Part shown: positions 33,523-44,430 of the stretch, piece after piece
Numbering within the stretch: the stretch's first letter is position 1
How the letters are laid out: the number at the start of each line of letters is the position of its first letter
NCBI GenBank assembly: GCA_934045075.1
Contig: OW203732.1
Location: 20,998,279 to 21,062,278, forward strand
Source of the DNA: Yponomeuta sedellus
Lineage: Eukaryota; Arthropoda; Insecta; Lepidoptera; Yponomeutidae
Reading direction: 5' to 3'
DNA: 64,000 bases
Notes under the pieces: model-generated
What the model was told of the DNA's origin: nothing
What the model saw: the letters and a program-made list of their open reading frames with translations, nothing else
Database searches by the model: none
Made by a program: the position numbers and the translations under genes

Positions 33523-34076
33523 TAGCCGCGTACCCACATAGCGCACAGGCTCGCGCTGCAGTCTCGCGAGCCAAATGCCTCGGCTGGTGTTGACGTGCCT
33601 CGGGCTGCCTCGGGCGCGCGTTTGCTCGGCTGAGCATGGCTCGGCCCCGAGCCATCTGTTGTCGGTAAACTTGACGCGCTCAAAGGTGCCTCAGTGAGCG
33701 CTGTGTGTTAGGTGGGAACGGTTATGTTTTGGCTCGCGCGCGAAGCTACTTCAAGTTTTGTCTATTACCGTGTTTGTCTCTATCTATAATATTTATATTA
33801 TGGGCAGTCAGGAGGAGTTCATAGCGTCTAGGTTTTTTCTTGATACGTGACTGTTTTCGTTTCTTTAAACAATAAGCAGCTAGGAAAATAGCTGCAGCTG
33901 AATATACACGACTGTCCATTTCGAATACTCGTGGACTTATGATGGTCTCAGCCTGCCTCGCGAGGCGGCCTCATGTAAATTGAACAAAACTACTGAGGCT
34001 GCCTTGGGAGCCATCGCTCGCGATCTGGACTCCGAGACTACCGCGCGAGCCTGTGCGCTAGGTGGGTACGCGGCTA
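33523..34076. mobile_element. CpG-rich TIR element (MITE)
   Basis: Inverted repeats of about 30 bp: gccgcgtacccac(a/c)tagc then gcacaggctcgcgc, at 33525-33556 and about 34043-34074, flanked by TA. The interior is rich in cgcg/ctcg motifs and has a further TIR-like piece (gctgtgtgttaggtgggaac) near 33700. No transposase frame. Confidence 0.8.
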
Positions 34077-34234
34077 ATAAACAAGGATTTTAGATGCCAT
34101 TTAGTAAAATCCTTGTGAGGACATAAAGGTAGTGTGGTTATACGTGTAGGCGGCAACTGATGTACCTATTTGGTTTAAGATGACTTGAGAAAAGATGGTT
34201 AGAGTGGAGTTTTTTTTGAGTTTTGGAGAAAAAG

Positions 34235-34345
34235 GCAGCGCTTCTTCTATACGGTCCGAGGGCAGCAGCGTAAATTTTACATTAAAATCAGCAAACAGAA
34301 TGTAAATTCATTACGTTGAAATAAATTGATTTGATTGATTGCCTA
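34235..34345 (+). mobile_element. LINE 3' end fragment (family J)
   Basis: ggtccgagggcagcagcgta and gcaaacagaatgtaaattca, ending gaaataaattgatttgattg. A related copy lies inverted at about 57765-57880. The tail of short repeats suggests a retroposon end. Confidence 0.55.
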
Positions 34346-34739
34346 AATACTTAGCTCGCATTCCGTCAGATAAAGAAAAAGTTGTAACTTTGTACCCATT
34401 TCCAGCAGAGCTAAACTAAGTTAGGCTATAAGAATAAACTATCCTGATTGAGGTATTTCATTCACATCCTTAGCTACACGGCTACACCGCTTTGCACATA
34501 TCTGGTTGAATTTAGAAAAGAGCGTTAGGTAGGTAGGTATTTATTTAGTGACGCAGACCACTTCGGGGCTCGGGCGTCGTCGAATTACTTGTGGCCAACG
34601 GCGATCGCTGAAAGGGCGGCTCTTTGCCGCCGCGCTGCGGCGACTGATGTCTCATCCACACGATGGCACTCGGATTTTTCTCCGTACCTAAGTGCTGCTT
34701 TAATGATTGGTTTCATACATAAATGTTACTTTAATATAG

Positions 34740-34815
34740 CTTATATACGTCCTACTGCAGGGCCTTCTCTCAGAGAGAGAGAGAAAAAGAGCACGGGCTT
34801 AATTACCACGCCTGC
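34740..34815 (-). mobile_element. SINE-E end fragment
   Basis: gccttctctcagagagagag with ggcttaattaccacgcctg matches the 3' part of SINE-E on the minus strand. Confidence 0.6.
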
Positions 34816-34828
34816 TCGAATGCTTCAG

Positions 34829-35088
34829 GTATTGGGTACAGCGATATCATTCCGATGTAAAAACCTAACTGCAAAGTAGGTACTCGGGGCTGCAAGTGAT
34901 GCAAATTACTTCAGTCAGATGTCGTTGCCTGTACGTAATACAGAGAATATTGTAAAGAGGTTCGAAATTTCACTGACGCCGGTGAGTCGCCCATTAGCTC
35001 AGTTGGAAAGAGCACTGGCACGGATAGTCAGAGGTCACGGGTTGAAATCCCGGCATGGGTGGAATGTTTAGCCTCTAAATAGGTTTTT
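34829..35088 (+). mobile_element. SINE-A copy
   Basis: Body from gggtacagcgatatcattcc, tRNA-like unit cccattagctcagttggaaa ... ccggcatgggtgg, end tagcctctaaataggttttt. The B box is damaged (cgggttgaaatccc). Confidence 0.85.
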
Positions 35089-35099
35089 AAATAGTATGT

Positions 35100-35420
35100 A
35101 TGTGATTATGATGCGATCACATTGTCAGTCACTTGCTTCGAGAAGTTCAGATAGGATGGGAAAGTCTCTGCTGCTCAAGCAGATATGGCCTGAGCTTGCG
35201 CTCAAAGACTAGCCGCATTGCCACTTAAGTCGAACAGAGGCGACAACGTAACGATGTGAGATCGAAAGCCATTGTGTGGAGGCAACAGGAAAGGGCGGCC
35301 TTCTGCCCGCCACGTTGCCGAAGTGTGATAGACAAACTCGATTACGGATTTCCCAGGACGGCCTCGGTCGATGGGAACGCTGGATCTTAGAGTCGATGCC
35401 GAGGTGAGGTGTGTTTAACT
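35100..35420 (+). pseudogene. Possible decayed retroelement coding sequence
   Basis: A short frame (EVQIGWESLLLKQIWPELAL KD, about 35143-35208) has the flavour of a LINE RNase H region, but it is too short to assign. The rest has no recognisable frame. Confidence 0.25.
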
Positions 35421-35564
35421 GGCCAGTTTTTTTTATCAGATATTAAAAAAGCCACTTTATATTGTTTATTTTTAAAAAAACGTAAACCAGATTATTAACC
35501 TAAGAATTCTAGTTTTATGACACTTGGCCCTGCAGGTTGAACAAATTAATTTGAATTCGTCGTC

Positions 35565-35835
35565 AGGCTGTACTAGTCCACTGCTGGACATAGCCCTCCC
35601 CTAATGAGCGCAACACTTTATGCCATCATTGGGGTAATGCCCCTAATCCCCACGCTGGGCATGCGGGTTGGGGATCGCAGTTCGGTGGAACTTTACTGCA
35701 GGGGGCGCTGCTGCCCACCCCCCGGTTTGTGTTCCTTAGTCGCCTTTTACGACACCCGCGGGAAGAATTGAGTTGGTGCTATTCTCAAGGCCAACACCAC
35801 ACAGCAGCACCGCACTTTGAATTCGAATGGACATT
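35565..35835 (-). mobile_element. Composite repeat with an RTE terminal piece
   Basis: Minus strand ends with ctcattaggggagggctatg tccagcagtgg, the EAYVQQWT coding end of RTE. It is preceded by ggtgtcgtaaaaggcgacta aggaacac and a ggcagcagcgccccctgcag block. A close copy is at 59255-59515, so the combination moves or spreads as one unit. Confidence 0.65.
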
Positions 35836-35906
35836 ATTAAGTGACTTGAGAAAATAATTCTTACGACTTTAGTCTAAAAAAATAAAAATAGAAACTCTTC
35901 CCGACT

Positions 35907-36107
35907 ATACTATTTTTATTTTTAATGCACTAACCCGTGCTAAGGTTAATTTTAAGAAACATATTTAGAGGTTAAAAATTCCACCCATGCCGGGATTCGA
36001 ACCCGCGACCTCTGGCTATCCGTGCCAGCGCTCTTTCCAACTGAGCTAATGGGCGACTCACCGGCATCAGTGAAATTTTGAACCTCTACACTATTCTCTG
36101 TATTACG
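35907..36107 (-). mobile_element. SINE-A copy, 201 bp, with 11-bp target duplication
   Basis: Flanked by tcttcccgact (35896-35906 and 36108-36118). On the minus strand it starts cgtaatacagagaatagtgt, contains the tRNA-like unit, and ends with gcacgggttagtgcattaaa and the aaaaataaaaatagtat tail. This copy defines the 3' end of the family. Confidence 0.88.
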
Positions 36108-36118
36108 TCTTCCCGACT

Positions 36119-36504
36119 GCGCAGATTTTTGTTCTTGTTATCTGCTGGGCAATATAGCGTCGACTCTCGACCGACTTTCGGATGAATGGTAGCCACACGG
36201 GCTTGGTATCCGAGATTGGGGATTCAGCAGAGGTCTACTCTTGTGTCAAAAGTAAAATACAGGCCCAGTGCGTGACTGAAAGTGAGCGTCGATGTGTCTG
36301 CACATCTAGTGTAAGTGAAGGTGCCACTGGGCGCAATAAACAATCTCATTAACATACTCGTTTAACATAGCATTTACATTGTTTATTGTTTATTTACATT
36401 TGTAACTTACAGCTAATGCCAAATCGCTACTAACTTAGTTATTTAATCACTTAAATACTAAAAACAAACAGAATCGTCCTTCTTCAAGCATTCTTCAATC
36501 ATTA
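36119..36504. other. Unassigned stretch
   Basis: Contains ctagtgtaagtgaaggtgcc actgg (about 36306-36330), which recurs with small changes at about 45661-45685; a weak dispersed repeat. No gene. Confidence 0.4.
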
Positions 36505-36605
36505 TTACGTATAGGATTCTGGCCCCACACTAGGTTACCCTGTGTCGTGGGGACCAGAAACAGCGACATCACACGTAAACATCCAAGGCCTGAGATTTTT
36601 CATCG
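36505..36605 (-). mobile_element. SINE-B 3' fragment
   Basis: Minus strand: caggccttggatgtttacgt, gtgatgtcgctgtttctggt, ctagtgtggggccagaatcc. The tRNA-like head is missing. Confidence 0.75.
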
Positions 36606-36800
36606 GCCAGCTGTTATCTACAAAAACAAACCAGAGCTGTCTTCTTTTTGGCCTCCATGGAGTCAGAGGCTGACCCAATGGCATTCCATTTATCTCTGTT
36701 CATTGCTAGGGATGGTAGCTCCGGCCAAGTTACTCTCTTCTCCTTCGTCTCAGAGAGAACGGATCTCTTCCACGCCTGGCACGGTCTAACTAGATCTGTA
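36606..36800 (-). pseudogene. LINE ORF C-terminal fragment
   Basis: Minus-strand frame TWPELPSLAMNRDKWNAIGS ASDSMEAKKK resembles the W....A.DR..W......SD tail of non-LTR reverse transcriptases. It is short, with nothing preserved upstream. Confidence 0.45.
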
Positions 36801-36814
36801 AAAGTGAATAAAAA

Positions 36815-37058
36815 ATTAATAAGAATAATAATCAATATTCATGGACATATTACACAGATCTCCTTAGCTCCATACTAATTAGAACTAAATGACTTGTGTT
36901 ACAGGTGCTAACTGGACGATAAATTTAATACAATAACATCCAAGACCCGAGACAAACTAGAAAAGTTCGTTTCCTAGTTTGACCCGGCCGGAGATTGAAC
37001 CTGAGACCTTCGGTTTTACAGTCAGCGTGCCGAACCGCTGCGCCACCGAGGCCGTCAA
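36815..37058 (-). mobile_element. SINE-C copy
   Basis: Same order as the 22-290 copy: tRNA-like head (cctcggtggcgcagcggttc, gactgtaaaaccgaaggtct) then caaactaggaaacg and the AT tail. Confidence 0.8.
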
Positions 37059-37799
37059 TAAATCCACGATATCATTTTCAGAGCAGCAGCAGAGAAGTCT
37101 GAAAGGCTCCACGGTACCCCAAAGCTATTGACAAGTCGGGTCCGGATATTGTGTATAGAGCTACCGTCGGTGTTTCGCCTGATAGCGCACAATAACATGT
37201 CGGGCCATTGTTGGCCGACGTTTCGATTTTTGCCCGACCATTGAAGGTACAAGATTTTGGGAGGAAATATTACAAAAGAGACTTTTTCGTGAAAGGTACC
37301 TACATGACTGCAGCGGTCAGCAAAAGAGGCATTGATGGACGGACGTGTTCTTAAGTGAGCAGAGGCACAGAAACGTAAATCCATCAATGCCTAGTTGTGT
37401 CCGAGGTTTGCATCGTATTTTTCTCTAATAAGATAAGAATATTCTTTATTTATTTATTTTATTAAGTTTACAAAACAGAATACAGTCGTTACAAATTCAA
37501 TTTAAAAATACATCTGTTTGTGTTCTGGACTGCAGTCCAAGGTTTATATAACATAGAGGTTTTCCAAATTGAAAGCGGGATATGCAGTAGGTAATGACTT
37601 AATCTAGAACATTAAAATGTTTAACGTATTACATCACAAATAAGTTTAATTAATCATTAAATTATCGTGTGTAGCGTTGTACGAAGACGAGTTACAAATT
37701 ATAGAGCCAATCATTTTAAAGAATTTAGAAGGATTTGGTTCAAATATATCAATGCTTGAACATTCGGCGAACAGGTTGTTATAAAAACGACACATTCTG
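37059..37799. other. Unassigned stretch
   Basis: A 110-codon minus frame (37055-37387) has no recognisable domain. Short LINE-F tail-like piece gataagaatattctttattt at about 37429-37450. Confidence 0.35.
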
Positions 37800-37985
37800 G
37801 AAATTGGGTCTTTATCTTTATTGTATACCGGAAAAAATAGTTACAGAAACAGCACATACAAAAGATAAAATACAATAGGCGGCCTTGTTGTTCATAGCAA
37901 TACCTTCCAGGCAACGTCAATTTGGAGAATATGCCGAGGAGAAATAGATTAGAATAGACGGGTAGCCGGTGCAAATCATGTCATC
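37800..37985 (-). mobile_element. LINE-F 3' end fragment
   Basis: Minus strand: gcaccggctacccgtctatt, ttgcctggaaggtattgcta, tgaacaacaaggccgcctat tg, and a tail near gtatacaataaagataaaga. Coding part absent. Confidence 0.65.
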
Positions 37986-38130
37986 ATCATCATCATCAGC
38001 CCGGTAAACCCCACTGCTGGGCATAGGCCTCTTCATTTCCACGCCAACCAGCACGGTCTCGCGCTAGTCTCATCCACTGTTTGCCGGCTACTTTACATAG
38101 GTCATCTGACCATCTGGCAAATAATGTCCG
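37986..38130 (-). pseudogene. LINE coding remnant
   Basis: gcccggtaaaccccactgct gggcataggcctcttc is the reverse of a LINE ORF C-terminal region (EEAYAQQWGL-like), next to tcatcatcatcatc. Short and decayed. Confidence 0.5.
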
Positions 38131-38169
38131 GTAATTAAAAAACTAAGTAGTACCTAGGTAGAACTTTTT

Positions 38170-38570
38170 ATTTGAAAACTACAAATACATTCAAAGTCAA
38201 TGACGAACAACGAATCGCAATAATTTTTCAGGCGTTAAAGCGGGTACCGTACCCTCAAAAGGAAAAACGGAGCACTTATAGGATCACTTTATTGTCGGTC
38301 CGTCCTTCTGTCTGTCAGAACCTTCTATCTCGGAAACGCATGAAAGTATCGAAGGTAATTTTAAATGTGTACTCAAGCCTACAGTCCCTCAAAGCTAAGT
38401 TAACACAAAAAGTTAAAAAACGTATCTTTCGACACTCAAGTGAATCAAAATTCATAGGTTACTTCCCGTTGACCTAGAACTATGCAATATGCCACGTAAT
38501 AAGTAACTTGGCAAGTCCTATACTAAAAACTCAGTAAAAATCTGAAAACTGTAATTAAATCATAAAAAAC
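38170..38570 (+). repeat. Dispersed 'cacttataggatcac' repeat
   Basis: gagcacttataggatcactt, tcggtccgtccttctgtctg and acttcccgttgacctagaac are motifs of a repeat common in moths. Related to 3130-3340. Confidence 0.55.
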
Positions 38571-38807
38571 CCTTTCAAAGTTGTATTCTTTTTACTGCAC
38601 TGACCCTTGATTCTGTTAATGCGATGCAGAATAATGACAACTGCATGAACATTGCGATTTCATTTCATTGCTGCATTAAGTCTAAGTCCGCCCGCGTATC
38701 ACTCTTTCTAAGTGCCAATGGTATAAAAACACGTCACGTGACCGGTCTATTTATTCATCACTGCACTGTAATGCACTAAAAGAATCGAGGCCCTGATGTA
38801 CGCTCTT

Positions 38808-39015
38808 TGAAAAAGAACGTCCTAGCGGTAGTAGCGCGTCTGCCTACCATGCAAGAGGTCCCGGGTTCGAATCCCGGCTGGGGACCAAAAAAAGCCCAGG
38901 CCTTGGATGTTTACATGTTTGTGATGTCGTTTTTTCTGGTTCCCACGGCACAAGGCATCCTAGTGTGGGGCCAGAAGCCATGTATGTGCTTGTATGTACA
39001 TGTTATGTTATGTTA
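38808..39015 (+). mobile_element. SINE-B copy
   Basis: gcgtctgcctaccatgcaag aggtcccgggttcgaatccc, then cttggatgtttacatgtttg and ctagtgtggggccagaagcc. The A box is partly lost. Confidence 0.85.
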
Positions 39016-39384
39016 CTCCTTTGATTAACATATGCCATATGCGATAGCATATGCAATAACATAATGCGTTGATGCACCGCTCAGCGCCTTCAGATTGACG
39101 TGCCGCCCGCACGTCGTAGCTCTGTACGGAACGAGAGAGCTGGATCATCTTGGGACAGGTTACCTACCTCTGGATCAGGCAACCACTGCATTTAAACGAT
39201 CAAAACATTGGGGCGTAGTTTCTACAATAAGATCACTAAAGATATTATATTAAGCACAGTTTGTGCTTAAAACGCTACTCTATTATAAAGGATTATTTAG
39301 ATGACAATTATGGCTGGAATTTAAACCAGTACAATGCATGAGCTTTATGTTGTATTACTATTATGCAAACCCTGTTAAGACTGA
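39016..39384. other. Unassigned stretch
   Basis: Nothing recognised. Confidence 0.35.
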
Positions 39385-39720
39385 AAAGTTTGGAGTTTTT
39401 TTGTCCATTTTTTCTCCATAATCTATAATATAAAAATGAATCGCCGAATGTGTTGGTAAGCGCAAATCTCGAGAACAGCTGAACCGATTACGCTTATTCT
39501 TTTTTTAGAATATTCCCTAAAATACGAGGATGGTTCTTACGGAGAGAAAAATACAAAAAAAAAATAAAGAATCGACTGCTAGGCGGTACGAAGTTCGCTG
39601 GGTCAGCTAGTTACCTATATTTTCAAATAGACACCTAGTGCAACTTGTAACGTATATTAAGTCACAGTTTCTATGTTACTTTGAATATGACCTTTCTGAT
39701 TTGATTTGAAACAAAAGTTC
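39385..39720 (+). mobile_element. LINE-G 3' end with a nested repeat
   Basis: The outer sequence aagtttggagtttttttgtc ... tagacacctagtgcaacttg ... cagtttctatgttactttga matches LINE-G ends at 54238-54385 and 54755-54990. It is split by an insertion (about 39420-39611) with atgaatcgccgaatgtgttg, gaacagctgaaccgattacg and gttcgctgggtcagctag, another common moth repeat. Confidence 0.7.
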
Positions 39721-40059
39721 GTAAAAAAGCGACGTTCCGCCGTGCCGTCAAATTTATGTCCCTAGAACGAATAATGCGGTCCCCCCTAATGAAATTTAAC
39801 AACGAACGGCACCCACGATACAAAAGGTCGGGCTACATTACACGGACACTTAAGCAGAGTGGTAAATGTTCTCGATTCGTGGAGAAGAAAAAACCGCTCC
39901 TTAGTCTTCAGCAAGGAGGTTGAAACTTTGGATGTGGCAATGGTCAAGTATTGACTTATCTTAGCTCTTTAGTATGGCATAGTTTTATCGATTGGGCTAC
40001 ACACAAAAAGTGATGAAAAACATCGTGAGTTTGCTTGAGATATGATAAGAAGAAAATTA
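39721..40059. other. Unassigned stretch
   Basis: Nothing recognised. Confidence 0.3.
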
Positions 40060-40410
40060 TACTATTTTTATTTTTAATGCACTAACCCGTGCTAAGGACA
40101 GTTTAAAAAACCTATTTAGAGGCTTAATAATAAAAATAGTATAATCATGTGCGTACAGTGATATCATTCCGATGTAAAAACCTAACTGCCAAGTAGGTAG
40201 TCGGGGCTGTAAGTGATGCAATTTACTTAAGCCAGATGTCGCTGCCTGTACGTAATATAGAGAATAGTGTAAAGAGGTTCGAAATTTCACTGATGCCGGT
40301 GAGTCGCCCATTAGCTCAGTTGAAAAGAGCGCTGTCACGGATAGCCAGAGGTCGCGGGTTTGAATCCCGGCATAGGTGGAATTTTTAGCTTCTAAATACG
40401 TTTTTAAAGA
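40060..40410 (+). mobile_element. SINE-A copy with an inverted terminal piece
   Basis: Begins with a minus-oriented end (ttaatgcactaacccgtgct ... cctatttagaggct), then the plus-oriented aataaaaatagtataatcat, the body, the tRNA-like unit and tagcttctaaatacgttttt. Confidence 0.82.
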
Positions 40411-40813
40411 AGAAAATTGTTTGGCGGTGCGAGAAAATAATTGACCTTGCACCATGTGTACAATTATAACATACAATTAAATTGGTGCTTTTCGATGATG
40501 TGGTATCATGATTTTATTGTTCAAGTGTCTTGATGCAGAATCGCCATGGCGGGCGCCACGTGATGGACGTAGATTGGAGATTAGAAATTACATGCTAGTT
40601 GTTTTGTGTCCTCGTATATTGTATGAAGTACGACTTAAATAACATTGTGCATTTCCTTATATTTTATGTTAAATGCTGACTAAATTCAATTCAATAGATA
40701 GAAAAGGTTAGTTGAACTATCCTCAATGTTTAATGTTTATTGTTTGTTTACAGGTTTTTGTGATTTTTGTATGTAAATAAATTATTTGAATTGACTTATG
40801 TGGATATTATTAG
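40411..40813. other. Unassigned AT-rich stretch
   Basis: Nothing recognised beyond an aataaattatttgaattg end at about 40778 that looks like a retroposon or poly(A)-signal remnant. Confidence 0.3.
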
Positions 40814-41037
40814 AATTAGAAATTAAACATGTAGTTTAAATAACCAACTTTATTTGTATATAACTTTGCGTTAGTTATTACATGTCAAATGGCAATAATT
40901 TTATGGTTTTCTACACATTTTTTGCTATGGCAATAGTGCCTACTTTTCTTTTTTGTTCTTGTCCAAGAGCCTGTTAAGGCAAGTTGCATTTTTATAATTT
41001 TATAAAATAAACGCTAAAGTTTTCATTATCACACATG
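40814..41037 (+). repeat. Dispersed repeat I, copy 1
   Basis: Shares aattaaac, gtagtttaaataaccaactt, aaggcaagttgcatttttat and cgctaaagttttcattatca with 62074-62245, same orientation, with a deletion of about 40 bp in the second copy. Class unknown. Confidence 0.75.
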
Positions 41038-41452
41038 TTTTTATATTATGCAGATATTATTGTTAATAAAGGAACACGCCTACTACAACGCGTTGTCGAC
41101 AGTGTGTACTATTTCACAGACCAAGAAAATGCCACCTCCAACCTCTTTTCGTGGATCCGACACACCGCGGGACGCGCTTCGTTACCGCCCGCCATTACGC
41201 TTCTCTCGTCAAATTTCCACTTTATTTCCGCTGTGTATAGGTTCCCCTTACAACTGCAATGTGAATGTTATCTCTCGCCGGGTACCTACTTTTTAAACGA
41301 ATTTGCTGCTTGGCGGGGTTTCGGTTGGTAATGTCGGGACTGTTCACAGCTATGACGATTTGTTATGGAGACTTGTTTGTGTTAAAATTTGATGGTGTGT
41401 AGTCTTTACACGATGGTTTCCGACATAGAATTGAGATGAAGCGACTATCTAT
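41038..41452. other. Unassigned stretch with overlapping frames
   Basis: Two overlapping plus frames (41035-41331 and 41048-41296) show no domain; neither is convincing. Confidence 0.3.
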
Positions 41453-41725
41453 GATTGGATGACGCCAAAGCGGTTGGTCACGGTCGTGGCAAGTGCTTAA
41501 GCTTGGTCCCAGCCTACGTTACGTTACCCTTGTATGTCCCCACTGCTGGGGCACTTCCTGCCTCGCAGGAAGGTTAGGCCATACTCCTCCACGGGGGCCA
41601 AGTCCGGGTTGGTGGAGGATTGTAAGACAGTGGCGGGCCTTACTGTCAGAAGTTATCAGCCTATGCTGGGACTTATGGGCGCCTTCCGGAATTGTGGCGT
41701 GAGTTTATGTATGTATGTAATTTCA
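41453..41725. mobile_element. SINE-5S fragment inserted in a LINE-K 3' end
   Basis: The LINE-K 3' text (cacggtcgtggcaagtgct ... gtcccagcctac) is interrupted by minus-oriented SINE-5S sequence (cttgtatgtccccactgctg, ccaagtccgggttggtggag, ggccttactgtcagaagtta). LINE-K resumes at gcgtgagtttatgtatgtat with a minimal TATG tail. Confidence 0.65.
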
Positions 41726-41809
41726 AAATAACGCATCAGGAGAATGTTTATGAACGTGGCGAATGCCAAGCCCTGGGCTTGGCTTACCCTTACAGGATAC
41801 ATGAATGAG

Positions 41810-42335
41810 ATAAGAATATTCTTTATTGTACACACCAGAAAATAATTACAGAGACAACAGTTACAAAAGAAGAGGAACAATTGGAGGCCTTATTGCTGAT
41901 AGCAATTTCTTCCAGGCAACCTTAAATCGGAAAGATTGCTGAAGGAGAAATTGAGACGGGTAGTTGGTGCTCATGGAATATTTATATACATACGTATATG
42001 TAATAAAATAAACTTACATAAATAAATACTATTATAAACATACATAAACATTAAGTTACAATAGCAAGCACGATGGGAAAAATAAATGGGATTTATCTAC
42101 AGACAAAAAGAAAATAAGAAACTATTTGGAAAGAAAGAATTCTACTACTTTAGATTTAAATATAGCAGAAGATGGGGAGCGCTTTATAGGAACCGGCAGC
42201 TCATTCCACAGCCGGACCGCTCTTACAGTAAATGAGCTGGCAACGAACTTTGTCGTATGACTAGGTGTTATGAGGTTATGGAAGTATGTCATTCGAATCC
42301 AAGAGGCCAACGTTGCTGCAATTGCAGTAGTTCAC
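41810..42335 (-). mobile_element. LINE-F 3' end including the ORF C-terminus
   Basis: On the minus strand the frame at 42122-42310 encodes FTVRAVRLWNELPVPIKRSP and ends FFLSK-stop. The (R)LWN.LP......S...FK pattern is the C-terminus of CR1/Jockey-type reverse transcriptases. About 300 bp of 3' UTR follow, finishing with caataaggcctccaattg ... gtgtacaataaagaatattc ttatct. This copy identifies the source of the many LINE-F tails in the window. Confidence 0.82.
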
Positions 42336-42434
42336 TATTGGGCAGGAAGAAGATGAGCTGGTCGAATCGCTGACACGAAAAAAAGAAGAAGAATTTGAAT
42401 CCTATCCATGGGATTATATTTTTCCACTACCGTA

Positions 42435-42610
42435 TTATCTGATATATAAAAATCTCGTGTCTTAGTGTTTGTTATGCTCCGAAATGGATTCACCAATTTT
42501 TATGAATATTTTGTAGGTCTGTAAATAGTTTGTAAGCTAATTAATATCGCAGGACATGATTTTGGGGTGGTCAGCTATTTCTGCTATAATCACAGGCGTC
42601 AATGTATGTA
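42435..42610 (+). repeat. Dispersed 'aatctcgtgtc' repeat
   Basis: ataaaaatctcgtgtcttag, gaaatggattcaccaatttt and attttgtaggtctg; a related piece is at 55228-55325. A widespread moth repeat type; class not determined. Confidence 0.55.
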
Positions 42611-42769
42611 TGTTTGTACATCTAATTCTACAGCGTGTAATTGAAGAAACAAAAATGTTTATTAACAAAAAATATAAAAAGGTGGTATGGTTTTTAGCAA
42701 GACCTTAAATTATGATTATTTCATAGTTAGTTAGTTGGACCTGATACTTCCGCATTTAGCCTCATAGAT

Positions 42770-42930
42770 AGATATTTAGAATATTCTTTATTGCATGTAC
42801 ACCAAGGATTACATGAGAGACTTATAAAATAACAGTACAGTACAAGTGGCGGCCTTATTACTAAAAGTAATTTCTTCCAGACAACCATTGACGGAAAAGA
42901 AGAAACGGAAACTGAAATACGGGTAGTCGG
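42770..42930 (-). mobile_element. LINE-F 3' end fragment
   Basis: Minus strand: gcgccgactacccgtatttc, gtctggaagaaattactttt, agtaataaggccgccacttg, gtgtacatgcaataaagaat, with a tatcta tail. Confidence 0.75.
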
Positions 42931-43104
42931 CGCAACTAAACAATATTTGATAACATATTATTTTATAGTTGATACACATACGTAAACAATACATAAATAT
43001 GAAATTGATACACATACATAAACGGTACATAAATATGAAATAAATAAAAATAAACATACACAAAAAAAAAGGACATGAACGAAAAATATAACTACATAAT
43101 ACTA

Positions 43105-43450
43105 GTGTAGCTACCAAGTACCTACTGCACCAGACGTCAGCAGTTCGCGATGTCGATTCGCGACTGGAGGAGGCTCACGCGGCGCACGAGCTTATATTTA
43201 TGTGCCCCCTGCACACTGCGTCCCGCAAGATTTCCCCCGCGCGCGCCCGCGGACTATTCTCTTCTGTGATTGGCTTATTTTTCTGTTCTTCCTATTGGTG
43301 TATATTATTTTAAATGTATTTAATTTTTGATCTAGTTTTTAAGTTCGTATAAATATCGCTTGTAAATAAATTTCAATTTCCACACACATTTCTATTCTGT
43401 ATTCCATGCAACGCACAACTGGTCTTTTCATTCCTAACCGGACTCGAACC
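43105..43450 (+). mobile_element. Possible solo LTR
   Basis: GC-rich 5' half, then aagttcgtataaatatcgct and gtaaataaatttcaatttcc (TATA and polyadenylation-like), ending near ccatgcaacgcacaactgg. The layout resembles an LTR with a following primer-site-like actggt, but no partner LTR or target duplication was found. Confidence 0.35.
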
Positions 43451-43559
43451 TCAATCTACCGTAGTCAATAACGTCAAACTAGAAAGGGATTTCACAAATA
43501 CAAATAACAAACTTACATTAAGGAAAAATAGTGGTTATGCACTCATAGTTTGGCCATTG

Positions 43560-43660
43560 TACATAGCAAGAGGGCTTCACAGTCCGCGAGTGGAATTACT
43601 ACCATAACTTCACAAATGTACATAGCTCAGAAAACAAAGTCATTGGAATATAATTTAATA
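43560..43660 (-). mobile_element. SINE-E fragment
   Basis: ggaattactaccataacttc acaaatgtacatag and cagaaaacaaagtcattgg match the SINE-E body. Confidence 0.6.
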
Positions 43661-43964
43661 TAATCAAGTGTGAGACGAGCAACCGACGACGCAAGCTCCG
43701 TCTCTGCTCACCATGATTAAGCTCTGCGAATCGGAGCGTAACCTGGTCGGACTTTTCCGATATAACAACGCCCGCAAGTAAATCCGGACTAAAAGTCTTA
43801 ATATAATCACTTGCATGTATTGTGTTCCTCGTTCCTCTTACTTTGTAAAAATTATTTTTAATATAGAGCAACCTCTGGAAGCATTATAATCTTAAATGAA
43901 TGATTTCTAGCCTCCAAAACAAGAAAATTTTTGTGTACTTTTTCACTATGAAATAAAATTTACA

Positions 43965-44050
43965 ATTTTTTTACATGCCGGGATTTGAACCCACGACCTC
44001 CCGATCGAGAAACCGGCACACCATTCTACACCGTTCCGCGCTCTTAGGGA
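43965..44050 (-). mobile_element. tRNA-like SINE head fragment
   Basis: The minus strand carries ggtcgtgggttcaaatcccg g and an upstream gcgcggaacggtgtagaatg. Similar to the head at 47811-47880. It lacks proper tRNA arms, so not a tRNA gene. Confidence 0.55.
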
Positions 44051-44067
44051 ATAGGAATACATCGATT

Positions 44068-44430
44068 TCAGCCCTGTATGTCTCCACTGCTGGGGCACGG
44101 ATCTCTTCCTGCAATGCAGGAGGTTAGGCCATACTCCACCACGGGGCCCAAGTCCGGGTTGGTGGACGTTTGTAAGATAGTGGCGGGCCTTACTGTCAGA
44201 AGTTATCAAGCCGCCCATAAGGCCTCTGACATGGCTTAACGACTGCCATTACATGACAGCCGGCACCAACGGCTTAACGTGCGTTGCGAAGCACGGAAGC
44301 GCTCGGAAAAATGCCACTAGTGGTAGACACGGGACGCTCACCCATCCTGTACCTGACCGCGCCTGTTGTTGCTTAACTCGAGTGATTGATACCAATCACT
44401 CGGTTTGACTAGGCCACGAGCGCGTCAGCG
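44068..44430 (-). mobile_element. SINE-5S copy, near full length
   Basis: The 5S-like head is on the minus strand at 44315-44425 (aagcaacaacaggcgcggtc, aggtacaggatgggtgagcg). The body follows toward 44068 (cgtgcttcgcaacgcacgtt, ttgataacttctgacagtaa, ccccagcagtggagacatac). This copy keeps the start, tggcctagtcaaaccgagtg attgg. Confidence 0.85.

Noticed and set aside
43105..43450. Solo LTR with primer site
   Set aside because: Kept only as a low-confidence feature: LTR-like promoter and poly(A) signals but no second LTR or target duplication.
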